Part shown: positions 25,221 through 35,400 of the stretch, piece after piece | Layout of the letters: the number at the start of each line of letters is the position of its first letter | How positions within the stretch are numbered: the first letter of the stretch is position 1 | Origin: Paludibacteraceae bacterium | GTDB lineage: Bacteria > Bacteroidota > Bacteroidia > Bacteroidales > Paludibacteraceae | Direction: 5' to 3' | Length of the DNA stretch: 64,000 nt | NCBI GenBank assembly: GCA_017551675.1 | Contig: JAFZLC010000009.1 | Location: 35,120 to 99,119 of the forward strand | The notes under the pieces: generated by a model | Database searches by the model: none | What the model was told of the DNA's origin: nothing | Seen by the model: the letters and a program-made list of their open reading frames with translations, nothing else | Position numbers and translations under genes: made by a program

Positions 25221-28200
25221 TTATTTTTTATCTAATCTGTTATTATTATTCTCCGAAAGAGATCTACTTTTATCCTCATCCTCGGTATTAATATCCATAA
25301 AGATATATTGTGAACGGATCTCGGCCTCCTTGTCTCGTTCGCCATGTCTAGACATAACGCCATACAAGACTGGAACTACCACCAACGTAACCACCGTAGA
25401 GACTAACAATCCACCTATCACAACAATACCCATTGGTACCCACATTTCAGATCCATCGGAAGTGGACAACGCCATAGGCATCATACCTAAGATTGTCGTC
25501 ATTGCGGTCATCAATACCGGACGAAGACGTGACTGACCTGACAAGGCAATTGCCTCATTCAACTCATAACCTCTGTCTCGCATCAAGTTGATGTAATCCA
25601 CCAACACAATACCATTCTTCACCACAATACCGACCAACATGATACAACCCAAAGCTCCAATCATATCCAATGATTTACCTGTGATGAACAATGCCCAAAT
25701 CACACCCGAGAAGGCGAATGGAACCGCCATCATAATGATAAATGGTTTTGCATACGATTCAAACTGAGAAGCCATCACCACATATACCAAGATGACAATA
25801 ATCAAAAGCAATAATCCCATATCTCTGAACGACTCCTGTTGGTCTTCGTAGTTACCTCCCAAGACAACTGTAACGCCATGAGGTTTCTCTATCTGTGGCA
25901 ACACACCATCTATGGCAACAGCCAACTCACCCAATGAGGTGTTGTATGGAGTCACCTCCACTTTCAAGTAACGTTGACGACTCTTACGTTCGATTTCTGG
26001 TGGACCCCAATATTCTTCAACAATGGCAATCTCACTCAACTTAATCAATCCTGTCGATGTAGGGATTGTCAAATCTTCAATGGCATCGATAGAGTTTCTG
26101 TTTTCCTCTTTCAAACGTACCAAGATATCATACTCATCTCCATCCTCCTTCAAGTATCCGCAAGCCATACCATTAACACGGTTGCGCACGTATGAAGCAA
26201 TAATAGCAGAAGAGAGTCCATGACGTGCAGCTTTTGCCTTATCTACCGTCACCTTCAATTCTGGACGGTCATCATCACGGCTGATATCAACGTTACGCGC
26301 AATATCACGAGTAGCAGGGTCATTCTCCAACAAATGTTTCACCTCAGCGGCATACGCACTCGTTGCATCGAAATCATATCCATAGATCTCTACATCCACT
26401 GTACTCTGTCCACCCATACCACCACCGGATGAGATAGCCACCTTATAATCGGCCACTTCCGGATAGGAGGCAATCTCCTTACGAAGCACCTCGGCAATTT
26501 CTGTGATGGAACGTTCACGCGTATATTTCTTACCTGCATTAAAACGCATCTGGATGGTGTTGTTTCTCGTAGAAGAGAACAATGCTGAGATACCTGCAGC
26601 ATCATTCGAACCACAGGTGGTAGAGATTCTCTGTGTCTCAGGAACAATCTCGAAGAATCGTTTCTCCAACATACGAGCGAACTTAGCCGTCTCCTCTACT
26701 CGTGTACCCTGCAGCAACTCTACATCAACAGTCAAACGTCCATTATCTGGCACCGCCATAAAGTCGGTTCCAATATGTCCTGTTAAAGCAGGAACCAAGG
26801 AAAGCGCGAAGAATCCTATAACCATCAATATGGTGTAGAATTTATGATTCAAACACCAACGAAGGACATTTGCATAAGCAGCATCCAGTTTGTCCAACAT
26901 CTTAACAACAGTGTTCTTATAAGAGAGTTTTCTCGTATCCTCTTTTTCCTTGACGATGTTACCATGTGCATCCAATTTCACCGTCTTCGCCTTCAACAAT
27001 TTAGAGCAAAGCATAGGAACCAATGAGATAGCCACTGCTGTTGATGTACAACATACGATGGTAACAATCCAACCCAACTCCTTAAACATCACTCCCGCGA
27101 TACCGGTCAACATAGTCAATGGAACGAATACCGCAGCGATAACCAAAGTGGTTGCAATAACGGAAACCCACACCTCATTCGTACCATAGATGGCAGCTTC
27201 ACGCGGACTAGATCCTCGTTCTATATGGGTGGAGATATTCTCCAAGACCACAATGGCATCATCCACCACCATACCTACTGCAATAGAAAGAGAACATAGT
27301 GAGATGATGTTCAACGAACTGTCCACAAACAACAAGTAAAGGAATGCCACCAACAAAGAGATCGGAATTGTCAATCCAATGATGATACTTGCACGCCATT
27401 TACCTAAGAAGAACAATACAACCAATACAACGAATCCGACTGCATAGAGCACAGACTCTTCCAATGAATTGATGGCGTTGGTAATTTCAGTAGATGAGTC
27501 ATAAATCTCTTTAAACTGCACATCGGCAGGAAGTGATTTTTGAATCTTCTCCAACTCCTTGTGAATATCTTTACAGATCTGCACGGTATTACCACCCGTC
27601 TGTTTAGAGATAATCAAACGAACAGCCTCTTCTCCATTGAATTTCTCATCCAATGTTAAGTCTTTCAGCGTATCACGCACTGTAGCGATATCACGCACAA
27701 AGATTTGCTTACCATCAGGAGTGGTTGTGACAACGAGGTTGGCCAATTCCGAACTTTCCATGTACTCACTACGTACTTGCAAAGCATATTGTTCCTTCTT
27801 CATCTTCACATTACCAGAAGAGAGGTTCAAGTTATTGTTTGCAATGGCATTACCGACAGTTTCCAGAGTAATGCTGTAGGCATCCAGCTGCTTCTGATCG
27901 ATATCCACGTAGATATAACGATCTGGCTCACCAGACATACTCACATTACCCACACCGTCCACACGGCTCAACTGAGGGATCACCTCATCGTTCATAATCT
28001 TCTCCAAACCAGGATAACTCTCTTTTGCCTGAACAGCAAACTGGATGATTGGCATGGAAGAACTGTTAAACTTAATGATATAAGGGTTTGAAGCTCCAGA
28101 AGGCAAGTTATCCTTTGCCATGTCGACGTACGATCGGATATCGTTCATCACTTCATCCAAACTACCACCCCATTCAAACTCAAGAGCTACCAAGGATAGA

Positions 28201-28460
28201 TTATCTTTTGACGTAGAAGTCAACTCATCCAATCCATCCACAGAGTTCAATGCATTCTCCAAATACTTGGTGATATTGGTCTCCACCTCACTCGCATTGG
28301 CACCAGGATAGGCACACATAACTGCTACGAAAGGAGGATCAATCTCAGGATATTGGTCGATAGGCAATTTGATATATGCAAATATACCCATCAACATAAC
28401 GGCCACGAATATCAAAATAGAGGTGACCGGTTTGTTTATCGCGGTTTTATAGATACTCAT
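25221..28460 (-). CDS. RND multidrug efflux pump, inner-membrane subunit (AcrB/HAE1 type)
   Basis: The 1,079-residue proton-drug antiporter starts MSIYKTAINKPVTSILIFV (TM1). Two large periplasmic loops lie between TM1-TM2 and TM7-TM8, and the TM4 proton-relay motif is VGMVVDDAIVVLENI. The second half repeats the layout (VGIVVKNGIVLVDYI near TM10). The C-terminal tail is polar and extended. It pumps drugs or other amphiphiles from the periplasm out through a TolC-like channel with the upstream membrane-fusion protein. A palindromic repeat lies between this gene and the fusion-protein gene. Confidence 0.95.
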   Translation of the reverse strand: MSIYKTAINKPVTSILIFVAVMLMGIFAYIKLPIDQYPEIDPPFVAVMCAYPGANASEVETNITKYLENALNSVDGLDELTSTSKDNLSLVALEFEWGGSLDEVMNDIRSYVDMAKDNLPSGASNPYIIKFNSSSMPIIQFAVQAKESYPGLEKIMNDEVIPQLSRVDGVGNVSMSGEPDRYIYVDIDQKQLDAYSITLETVGNAIANNNLNLSSGNVKMKKEQYALQVRSEYMESSELANLVVTTTPDGKQIFVRDIATVRDTLKDLTLDEKFNGEEAVRLIISKQTGGNTVQICKDIHKELEKIQKSLPADVQFKEIYDSSTEITNAINSLEESVLYAVGFVVLVVLFFLGKWRASIIIGLTIPISLLVAFLYLLFVDSSLNIISLCSLSIAVGMVVDDAIVVLENISTHIERGSSPREAAIYGTNEVWVSVIATTLVIAAVFVPLTMLTGIAGVMFKELGWIVTIVCCTSTAVAISLVPMLCSKLLKAKTVKLDAHGNIVKEKEDTRKLSYKNTVVKMLDKLDAAYANVLRWCLNHKFYTILMVIGFFALSLVPALTGHIGTDFMAVPDNGRLTVDVELLQGTRVEETAKFARMLEKRFFEIVPETQRISTTCGSNDAAGISALFSSTRNNTIQMRFNAGKKYTRERSITEIAEVLRKEIASYPEVADYKVAISSGGGMGGQSTVDVEIYGYDFDATSAYAAEVKHLLENDPATRDIARNVDISRDDDRPELKVTVDKAKAARHGLSSAIIASYVRNRVNGMACGYLKEDGDEYDILVRLKEENRNSIDAIEDLTIPTSTGLIKLSEIAIVEEYWGPPEIERKSRQRYLKVEVTPYNTSLGELAVAIDGVLPQIEKPHGVTVVLGGNYEDQQESFRDMGLLLLIIVILVYVVMASQFESYAKPFIIMMAVPFAFSGVIWALFITGKSLDMIGALGCIMLVGIVVKNGIVLVDYINLMRDRGYELNEAIALSGQSRLRPVLMTAMTTILGMMPMALSTSDGSEMWVPMGIVVIGGLLVSTVVTLVVVPVLYGVMSRHGERDKEAEIRSQYIFMDINTEDEDKSRSLSENNNNRLDKK

Positions 28461-28474
28461 TTTTTCTTATTTAA

Positions 28475-28546
28475 AGGTGGGGTCTATAAAATAGATCCAC
28501 AATTCATATTATCTTGTTTTAAAATGGTGAATTTATGGAACTCACT
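28475..28546 (-). repeat. Palindromic repeat element, complete copy B (inverted)
   Basis: The reverse complement of this segment aligns with 23805-23874: GTGAGTTCCATAAATTCACC, then ATGAATTGTGG and TATAGACCCC at the end. It fills the gap between the membrane-fusion and pump genes of the efflux operon and touches the stop codon of the former. Confidence 0.65.
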
Positions 28547-29708
28547 TTTTCTGGTCAATTACGTTTTTCTCAGCAGGTGCGGATACAACTTTTCCCGTAT
28601 CTGGCTCATCTGTTAGAACAACTGACGAATTTATATTTGATTTAGCTGCAGCCTCCTCTTCATAAGTAGAGGTCAACACCTGAACCTTCGTACCATCGAT
28701 CAAACCATTCTGACCTTGAATAACCACCTCTTTGCCTTCACAAACATCTTCAGCAAACACCTCGATGTATTTGTTGAAACGTTGACCGATTTCAACAGAG
28801 ACGCGTTTTGCATATCCCTTCTCGTTTAAGAACAAATAACGATCGTTAGATCCTGACAATTTCATAACTGATTGATAAGGAACTGCCACCACTTTCTCTT
28901 TTCCAACAGGAACTGTTGTATGGATATACATACCTGGACGAAGTTTTTGAGCTCCGTTAGGGATTCTCACCTTACATTGGAATGTATGAGTAGCAGCATC
29001 AATTGTAGGATAAATAGTCTCGATTGTAGCTGGGAATTTAGTATCAGGATAGATATCAGAAATGATATTTAACTTCATACCCTGTTTGATTTTAGGGAAG
29101 TAAATCTCTGGCACGTTGATAATCGTTTTCAAAAGGTTGATCTGAACAACGGTTAAGATCGGACGAGCACCATTGTACAACTCACCATTCTCATAGTTAC
29201 GAGCAGAAACGATACCAGGGAAAGTAGCTTTAAAGAAGGTATTGGTTTGCAAGAACTCTAATTGTTCTTTTGCTTGATCATAACCCAATTTTGTTTGGTC
29301 ATAGATCTGTTGTGTCACGTTACCACCAGCGAGCAATGCATCCATACGTTTCATCTCTGTTTCCAGATTAGCCACTTGAAGTTTTGCTTGCTTCAATTGT
29401 GTTTGATCCATGCGCACCAACAATTCGCCCGCAGAAACACGATCACCCACATCTTTATATCTCTTTTCAATGATACCCGTCAAAGAAGGAGAAACATTCA
29501 TTGTCTCATACCCCTCAAGTACGGATGTACATTCCACTTCACGTTCAATTTCTTGCTTAACCACAGACTCTGTACGAATCTTTACGATCTTCTCCTCGAC
29601 CTTGTTTGCATCGGCAGACTCTTTCTTGTCTCCCCCACAACTTGTCGAAACACTGGCCAAAGTGAGAGCCATTATAGCAGTCCAGCCCAATCTTACTACT
29701 TTTTTCAT
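28542..29708 (-). CDS. RND efflux membrane-fusion lipoprotein
   Basis: The 388-residue periplasmic adaptor starts with a lipoprotein signal peptide (MALTLASVSTSCGG, lipidated Cys ~25). It then has a lipoyl/barrel-sandwich part split by a coiled coil (ASVLEGYETMNVSPSLTGII, VGDRVSAGELLVRMD, then the LQVANLETEMKRMDALL helix) and beta-barrel and membrane-proximal parts. The C-terminal ~40 residues are Ala/Glu/Lys-rich and variable. It links the RND pump to the outer-membrane channel and is second in the tetR-tolC-like operon. Confidence 0.92.
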   Translation of the reverse strand: MKKVVRLGWTAIMALTLASVSTSCGGDKKESADANKVEEKIVKIRTESVVKQEIEREVECTSVLEGYETMNVSPSLTGIIEKRYKDVGDRVSAGELLVRMDQTQLKQAKLQVANLETEMKRMDALLAGGNVTQQIYDQTKLGYDQAKEQLEFLQTNTFFKATFPGIVSARNYENGELYNGARPILTVVQINLLKTIINVPEIYFPKIKQGMKLNIISDIYPDTKFPATIETIYPTIDAATHTFQCKVRIPNGAQKLRPGMYIHTTVPVGKEKVVAVPYQSVMKLSGSNDRYLFLNEKGYAKRVSVEIGQRFNKYIEVFAEDVCEGKEVVIQGQNGLIDGTKVQVLTSTYEEEAAAKSNINSSVVLTDEPDTGKVVSAPAEKNVIDQKK

Positions 29709-29736
29709 CTGTATATTAGTTTTAATTATTATCGAA

Positions 29737-31065
29737 TTATTTATTTAAAAGTTTTTTCAATTCCACATGAGCCGTAATCATATCGACCAATGCTGACACA
29801 TACGTATTCTGAGCATTCACCAAATCAGTGCTTGATCGTGTCAGATCCATACTTGATATGGTACCATACTTAAACTTCTCCGTGTTACTTTTGAATACAC
29901 GTTGCATCACCTCCATATTCTCGTTTTGAATCTGATAATTTTCAAAAGCTGATACTAAGTTATAACGCAATTGTTTCTCCTGTATTTTCAATTGGAGTTC
30001 CGTATCTTCCAACTCATTCTGAGCTTTAGCGTATTCTATTTTTGCACCCTTCACGTCTGCATAGCGACTACCAGATGACCAGATAGGCACATTCAACGTC
30101 AATCCAAACGTATTAGGAGGGGTCATATTCATAGTTGCCTCATCAGAGCAATACTCTTTTTTATCCCATGCATAAAAGACGGTCAGAGAAGGGACGTAAG
30201 CCATTTTACTTAGAGTCACTTGTTTCTTGGAAAGTTCTGTGCTTTGTGCTTTCAACTGATAATCATAATTGTTATAGAGGTTCAAATCAGAACCCATCAA
30301 TTCCATTATGGAAGCAGCATTCACCACATCCTCAATTTTTTGAGAAAGGACGATATTCACATCAGCAGGCACACCCGTTAGCAGATGGATGGAGTTATAC
30401 ATAACCTCAATCGTTCTTTGAGTGCTATTCACCTGACTCTTCATCATAGCTACCTGAACAGCGATTTGATCTGCCGCGTTTTGTTCTGCCGCACCAACAC
30501 GAACCGCATTCAACGTCATCTTATACAAGCTATCCAAATTCAGCATACCTTGTTCCAACAAACGAGTCATTGTCTCTAATGCCAAGATGTTAATATATGA
30601 CGTTTCAATATTGGAGGTAATCACCTGATCGGTTTTTGCCACTGCAACTTGCGACAAATCACGAGCCATATTAGCCAATTTCACACCAATGATTTGTGAT
30701 CCACTTACGGTAGCAGAGGCTTTTATACCAAAATCAAAATAAGGAGGCATCGGAATTTTTCCACCCGCCATACTCATCTCATAGTCGAACATATTATAAT
30801 AATCGACGTTACCATTCACTTGCAGTAACATGCTTGCTATCGCCTTCCAACGGTCCGCTTCCGCCTTCTTTACATCATACGATGCGTTTTGTATCGTACG
30901 ATTGTGTTCCAACGCATACTTTTTAGCCTCATCCAACGTGAACGACATCACATGCGCACTGTCAGAAGCAGTGGTCGGTGCGTCATTCATCTGTGCATGT
31001 AGTGACGAACCCATCATCAGAGTTATCGCCAACAAACATCCTCCTTTTTTTATCACACTTTTCAT
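29737..31065 (-). CDS. TolC-family outer-membrane efflux channel
   Basis: The 442-residue protein has a signal peptide (MKSVIKKGGCLLAITLMMGSSLHAQ) and the two-repeat OEP structure of TolC-like channels: long amphipathic helices such as FTLDEAKKYALEHNRTIQNA and a second repeat with YTISSMDLTRSSTDLVNAQ. It forms the trimeric outer-membrane tunnel for the RND pump encoded downstream. The gene lies 22 bases after the TetR gene and 28 bases before the fusion-protein gene, so the operon is tight. Confidence 0.92.
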   Translation of the reverse strand: MKSVIKKGGCLLAITLMMGSSLHAQMNDAPTTASDSAHVMSFTLDEAKKYALEHNRTIQNASYDVKKAEADRWKAIASMLLQVNGNVDYYNMFDYEMSMAGGKIPMPPYFDFGIKASATVSGSQIIGVKLANMARDLSQVAVAKTDQVITSNIETSYINILALETMTRLLEQGMLNLDSLYKMTLNAVRVGAAEQNAADQIAVQVAMMKSQVNSTQRTIEVMYNSIHLLTGVPADVNIVLSQKIEDVVNAASIMELMGSDLNLYNNYDYQLKAQSTELSKKQVTLSKMAYVPSLTVFYAWDKKEYCSDEATMNMTPPNTFGLTLNVPIWSSGSRYADVKGAKIEYAKAQNELEDTELQLKIQEKQLRYNLVSAFENYQIQNENMEVMQRVFKSNTEKFKYGTISSMDLTRSSTDLVNAQNTYVSALVDMITAHVELKKLLNK

Positions 31066-31087
31066 TGTATATTATATTAATTTATTT

Positions 31088-31696
31088 TCACTCGGATTTG
31101 ATATATTGAACTATCAATTTTAATCCCTTCTCAGTAGCAACACCTCTAAAATAGATTGTGCATAACATCTTTAATGCATCCTTGGGAGAGATTACAGAAT
31201 AATCATACGAATCTTTATCTCTTAATGAACTTAACATACCATAGTAAACCGTCGCCAAAACATCTGTGGATAACATAGGATCAATATATCCATCCTCCTG
31301 CGATTGACGAATCAGTTCTCTCATCTGCGCAATCTGCGAAGGTCTGTTCAACCGACACTTTTTTATGTCATCAGAAAAAATCGTCTCAACATCTTGGAGA
31401 AAACGTACATTGATTCCATTGAGCTTGATAAAACTCATCTTAAACATGGACAACAAGAAAATAAAAGAATTTTCAGACCTCTCACGTATCTCATCACGTT
31501 CCTTGTCCAACTCTGTTCTAAATAATTTCAGACACTCTGTCACTAACTCGTCCTTATCACTAAACTGTTCGTAAATAGTACGCTTAGACATAGACAAAGC
31601 AGCAGCGATCTTATCCATCGTCACCGTCTTTATCCCATGAGAAAGAAATAAATCCAAAGCTCCTCTCGTTATTTTTTCCCTGCTTTCGATATTCAT
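31088..31696 (-). CDS. TetR/AcrR-family repressor of the efflux operon
   Basis: The 202-residue regulator begins with the TetR helix-turn-helix (ALDLFLSHGIKTVTMDKIAA, ALSMSKRTIYEQFSDKDELV). A helical ligand-binding domain that differs between family members follows. As first gene of the operon it probably represses its own promoter at 31755-31762 until a pump substrate binds, which is the common arrangement for TetR-RND operons. The ligand cannot be read from sequence. Confidence 0.92.
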   Translation of the reverse strand: MNIESREKITRGALDLFLSHGIKTVTMDKIAAALSMSKRTIYEQFSDKDELVTECLKLFRTELDKERDEIRERSENSFIFLLSMFKMSFIKLNGINVRFLQDVETIFSDDIKKCRLNRPSQIAQMRELIRQSQEDGYIDPMLSTDVLATVYYGMLSSLRDKDSYDYSVISPKDALKMLCTIYFRGVATEKGLKLIVQYIKSE

Positions 31697-31754
31697 AACT
31701 ATACGTTTCTAATCTGCTCACCCATTTTATATATGATGCAGCTTAAATTCAAAG

Positions 31755-31762
31755 CAAAGATA
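31755..31762 (-). promoter_or_regulatory. -7 promoter box of the efflux operon
   Basis: TATCTTTG on the minus strand (TAnnTTTG), 59 bases before the tetR start. Confidence 0.55.
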
Positions 31763-31829
31763 TGTTGAAAACTTTAAAAACGAAAAAAGTTTTGCTGGTT
31801 TTTATATTATTTAACATATTTTTAAAGCA

Positions 31830-31877
31830 GAAAAAAAAAAGAAAAAGGGTTGAATTATTATTTTCAACCCTTCTAAC
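31830..31877 (-). terminator. Terminator after the 32.3-kb lipoprotein gene
   Basis: On the minus strand AAGGGTTGAA pairs with TTCAACCCTT and is followed by TTTCTTTTTTTTTT. Confidence 0.85.
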
Positions 31878-31893
31878 TCATTAGATTTACCGA

Positions 31894-32358
31894 CTATAAA
31901 ATGATGCAAATCTTGAAATAGAGATCTGGCATAAGCTGTATATTCTCTGGGAGTCCTCCGTCTAGATCTTGCACAATAAATGTGATTTTACCATGTTCCC
32001 AATCAAAACGAATGTTCTCTGCCCATGTATCATCCATCTCATCACTATAGTATGGCGTTACGTATGGAAGCATGTTCCATCTTCCTTCATTATCATAATA
32101 ATAGACAATTACAGCTCCATAAGAATCTACATCCTTCGTCAAACTACTGCAATCATATGTTGCATAATAGTAGTTAGCTTCACTATCCTCTATCCAATCC
32201 TTCGCTCTAACTGTCACCTCCTCAGTAACGGTTGCTGCCACCTCTTTCGTGATCTCATTCACAACCGTTTCATGAACCACCTCACGCTTACAGCTTGAAA
32301 ACAAGCTAATGAAAGCTACGGCTAAAATAGGAATTAAATGTTTCGTATTCATAGACAT
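31894..32358 (-). CDS. Lipoprotein of unknown function
   Basis: The start at 32358 (or 32352, MNTKHLIPILAVAFISLFSSC) gives a lipoprotein signal peptide with the acylated Cys in FSSC. The longer frame to 32412 is rejected because the promoter box at 32380-32387 lies inside it. The mature part has a Val/Thr/Glu-rich linker (VVNEITKEVAATVTEEV) and a compact beta-rich domain with WIEDSEANYYYATYDC. I recognise no family. The protein is probably outer-membrane anchored. It is downstream of the giant repeat-protein gene in the other direction of reading order but separately promoted. Confidence 0.75.
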   Translation of the reverse strand: MSMNTKHLIPILAVAFISLFSSCKREVVHETVVNEITKEVAATVTEEVTVRAKDWIEDSEANYYYATYDCSSLTKDVDSYGAVIVYYYDNEGRWNMLPYVTPYYSDEMDDTWAENIRFDWEHGKITFIVQDLDGGLPENIQLMPDLYFKICIIL

Positions 32359-32379
32359 AATATTTTTTTTACTAATACT

Positions 32380-32387
32380 CAAAGATA
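32380..32387 (-). promoter_or_regulatory. -7 promoter box for the lipoprotein gene
   Basis: TATCTTTG on the minus strand, 22-28 bases before the two candidate starts (32358 and 32352), which supports the shorter protein. Confidence 0.6.
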
Positions 32388-32448
32388 CAATGTTTAATTC
32401 AAATTTCATCATATAAAATACAATTCATCTTTTTTTATCGACGAATTA

Positions 32449-35400
32449 TCATTTTATATATCCAAACATCTTTCCGTAAGAGACTACTTGACATGCTGCT
32501 GCATCACCATTTTCTAATACGACACGGCATACATAGATACCTTGTGGAAGTCTAAAATCATTTTGAATTTGAACATCCGACGAGTGATGCATCATTACAC
32601 CATTTAATGTGTAAACATACAAGTTGGCAGTCTCCAAATCTTTTAGATTAACTCCCTCAACATAGATTGTGATGTGACCTCCATCTGCATAAGCGGAAGC
32701 TGGCCAAATAGAGAATGGTACTTCTTTTAAGCCTTCCTTCTTTCCACAGATATAGAACTCTTTGTCTCCACTCGTCGTTACAGTCAATGAATAAACACCT
32801 CCCTTACCGGAAACATCCTTATAAGATTGGTCTCTTGCTCCATCTATCTCATAACCGTCTTTATACCATTGGTAAGATTCGAACTGCACCTTTGATTCAT
32901 CACAATAGACCACATTACCGTATGTATTCTTAATATATTTAGAATCCATACCCACTATGATAGATGCACTCAATAATTCGCTCTTCTTATATGTTCCCAA
33001 CACCTGCATATAGACGGTGTAGGTACCTGGCTCAACATTGGATGGCATAGAAAGCGTCACACTGCCCTCTTGATCATCAAGTGTGCCCAACAAAGGCTCG
33101 AATCCTTGTTCCACTGCATGGTTATCGTAGAATACGATATAAGTGAATGCCTCTCCTCCTGACACCTTATAATTCAATGTAAATTCTTCTGCCGAACAGA
33201 ATCTACTTCCGATGGCATTGTCTCCTTGATATAGAACGGTACCTCCCTCAACAGTGAGATAATCAAGATGGATATCTGGCTCCAATACAGTCAGATCAAG
33301 ATGCATGATAAAGTCACAACCATCTGCCGTTGTCATCTTTTTATTGTATTGTGCAACTCCCACTGCCTCTGGCACTAGATCAAATTCGTTTCTCTTGTAG
33401 CTTAGACCAAGAGTAACCGTATCCTGCAAGAAGAGCGTATCCAATGGCGTTACAACCAACTGCATAGCTAGTATAGAGTCACATCCATACAACGTACTCA
33501 ATGTATCGTAATAGATTCCATTTGTCTTATACATTTTGCCTCTCCACTCATATTGTCCTAAGCATGTGTAGATGACTTCTGGTTCTGAAATCTTAGATTC
33601 ATGAACAGTCAGGTCGATTGTGATGATAGAGTCACAACCATGTGTAGAGGTCAACACGAATGAAGTATCCGAATTGATGACAAAGCCATGCCATGAGAGT
33701 GGCAATTCCTGGCTACATGCCACCAAGTTAATTTTAGTCTCCGTGCGTGTGTAGATTGTCAAACTTAAGTTACATATACTATCGCATCCATTAACATTGG
33801 TTAGGGTATCTACGTACTCACCACTTCTACGATATACTTTACCATGCCAGTTGTAGGAATCACAAGACTCTGCCGTCTCGTATGAAACGCCTGCTGGAAG
33901 AATATCCAAGTAAACAACTACCAAGGAGTCTTGACCCAATTCATTCTTGAAATTGAAGATGGATTTGCTCTTATTCAATCGATTGCCGTTCCATTCGTAT
34001 GGCATCTCATTTTCACATACTGTAAATGAAAGTGTATCGATTTCTGCCAAAGTAGGCAGAATAGTCAAATTCAACGTCACAACAGAATCACAACCATTCA
34101 CAGCTTTTAATGTCTGTACGTATGTTCCAGAAGCCTCATACAATTCATCATTCCAATCATAGAAGGCAACAGCTGTTTCACTGAATGAAGATGATGTAGG
34201 TTGCAATATCGTCAAATTGAGTGTAACCACCGAATCACAACCGAATTGATTAACGAATGTTCTCTTGTAAATTCCACTCGTCGTATAGGTGGAGTCATTC
34301 CATTCATAAGAGACACATGCTGTCTCGGTCAATGTTGTGGTTGAAGATGGTAATCTTGTTAGGCTGATGGCAACAATAGAGTCGCAACCAACACTATTCT
34401 CAATTGTAATGGTTGTATCTCCGTAGATACGATAGCCATTCCATTCTGCAAATGGTTCATTGTCGCACAATGTAATGTTCTCTGTTCCGCTAGATGGTTT
34501 GCGAACCGTCAAGTGAAGTATCACAATGGAGTCGCAACCTGTCACATTAGAAGTGAATCGTTGTTCATACACACCACTTTCATTGTACAAGGTTCCGTTA
34601 AAGGAGTAGACACCGCAAGTTGTGTCATACAAGACCGTTGTATGGATTGGGAAGACATTTAAGTTCAATGTGACAGTAGAATCACAACCTGCCATATTAG
34701 AGATGGTGAGAACTGTATCACCTACAATCTCATGACCCTCCCATACGTATGGAAGTTCGTTGGCACAAATATTAATCTTCTCTGAACTTGAAGATGGACT
34801 CAAAATTGTTAGATTCAAACGAATGATAGAATCACAACCTGTAATCTTTGATTCAAATCGTTGATCATACGTTCCACTCTCCAAATAGATGAAATCGTTC
34901 AACAGATAACGTTCACAAGCAACTGCGTAAATATTCTCGATCATGACAGGGAGAATATTCATGGTGAACTTCACAACCGAGTCACAACCATTTTCGCGTT
35001 GAATTGATAACGTGGTATCGCTTTCAATCTTATGTCCGTGCCATACGTATGGCAACTGATCACGACAGAGCGTAATAGTATCGTAAGCAATGGCTTCCTG
35101 ATGGATTGTCAAGTTTAATTCCAATACGGAATCACAACCAGTCACTTCAGAGATGAATCGTTGCTCGTAAACTCCACTCTGAGTATATAGAACACCATTG
35201 TATGTCAAAGCTCCACATGCTGTATCATAAAGGGTTTCACGAACCTCAGGGATGATTGTCAAAGCCAATGTCAGAATAGAGTCACAACCCAAACTATTTT
35301 CGATGATGATGGTGGTATCATTACTTACCTCATAGCCATTCCATGCTATAGGCAATTGGGATGAGCAGGTAGTGACAGAATCAGTTCCTTCTGTTGGTTG

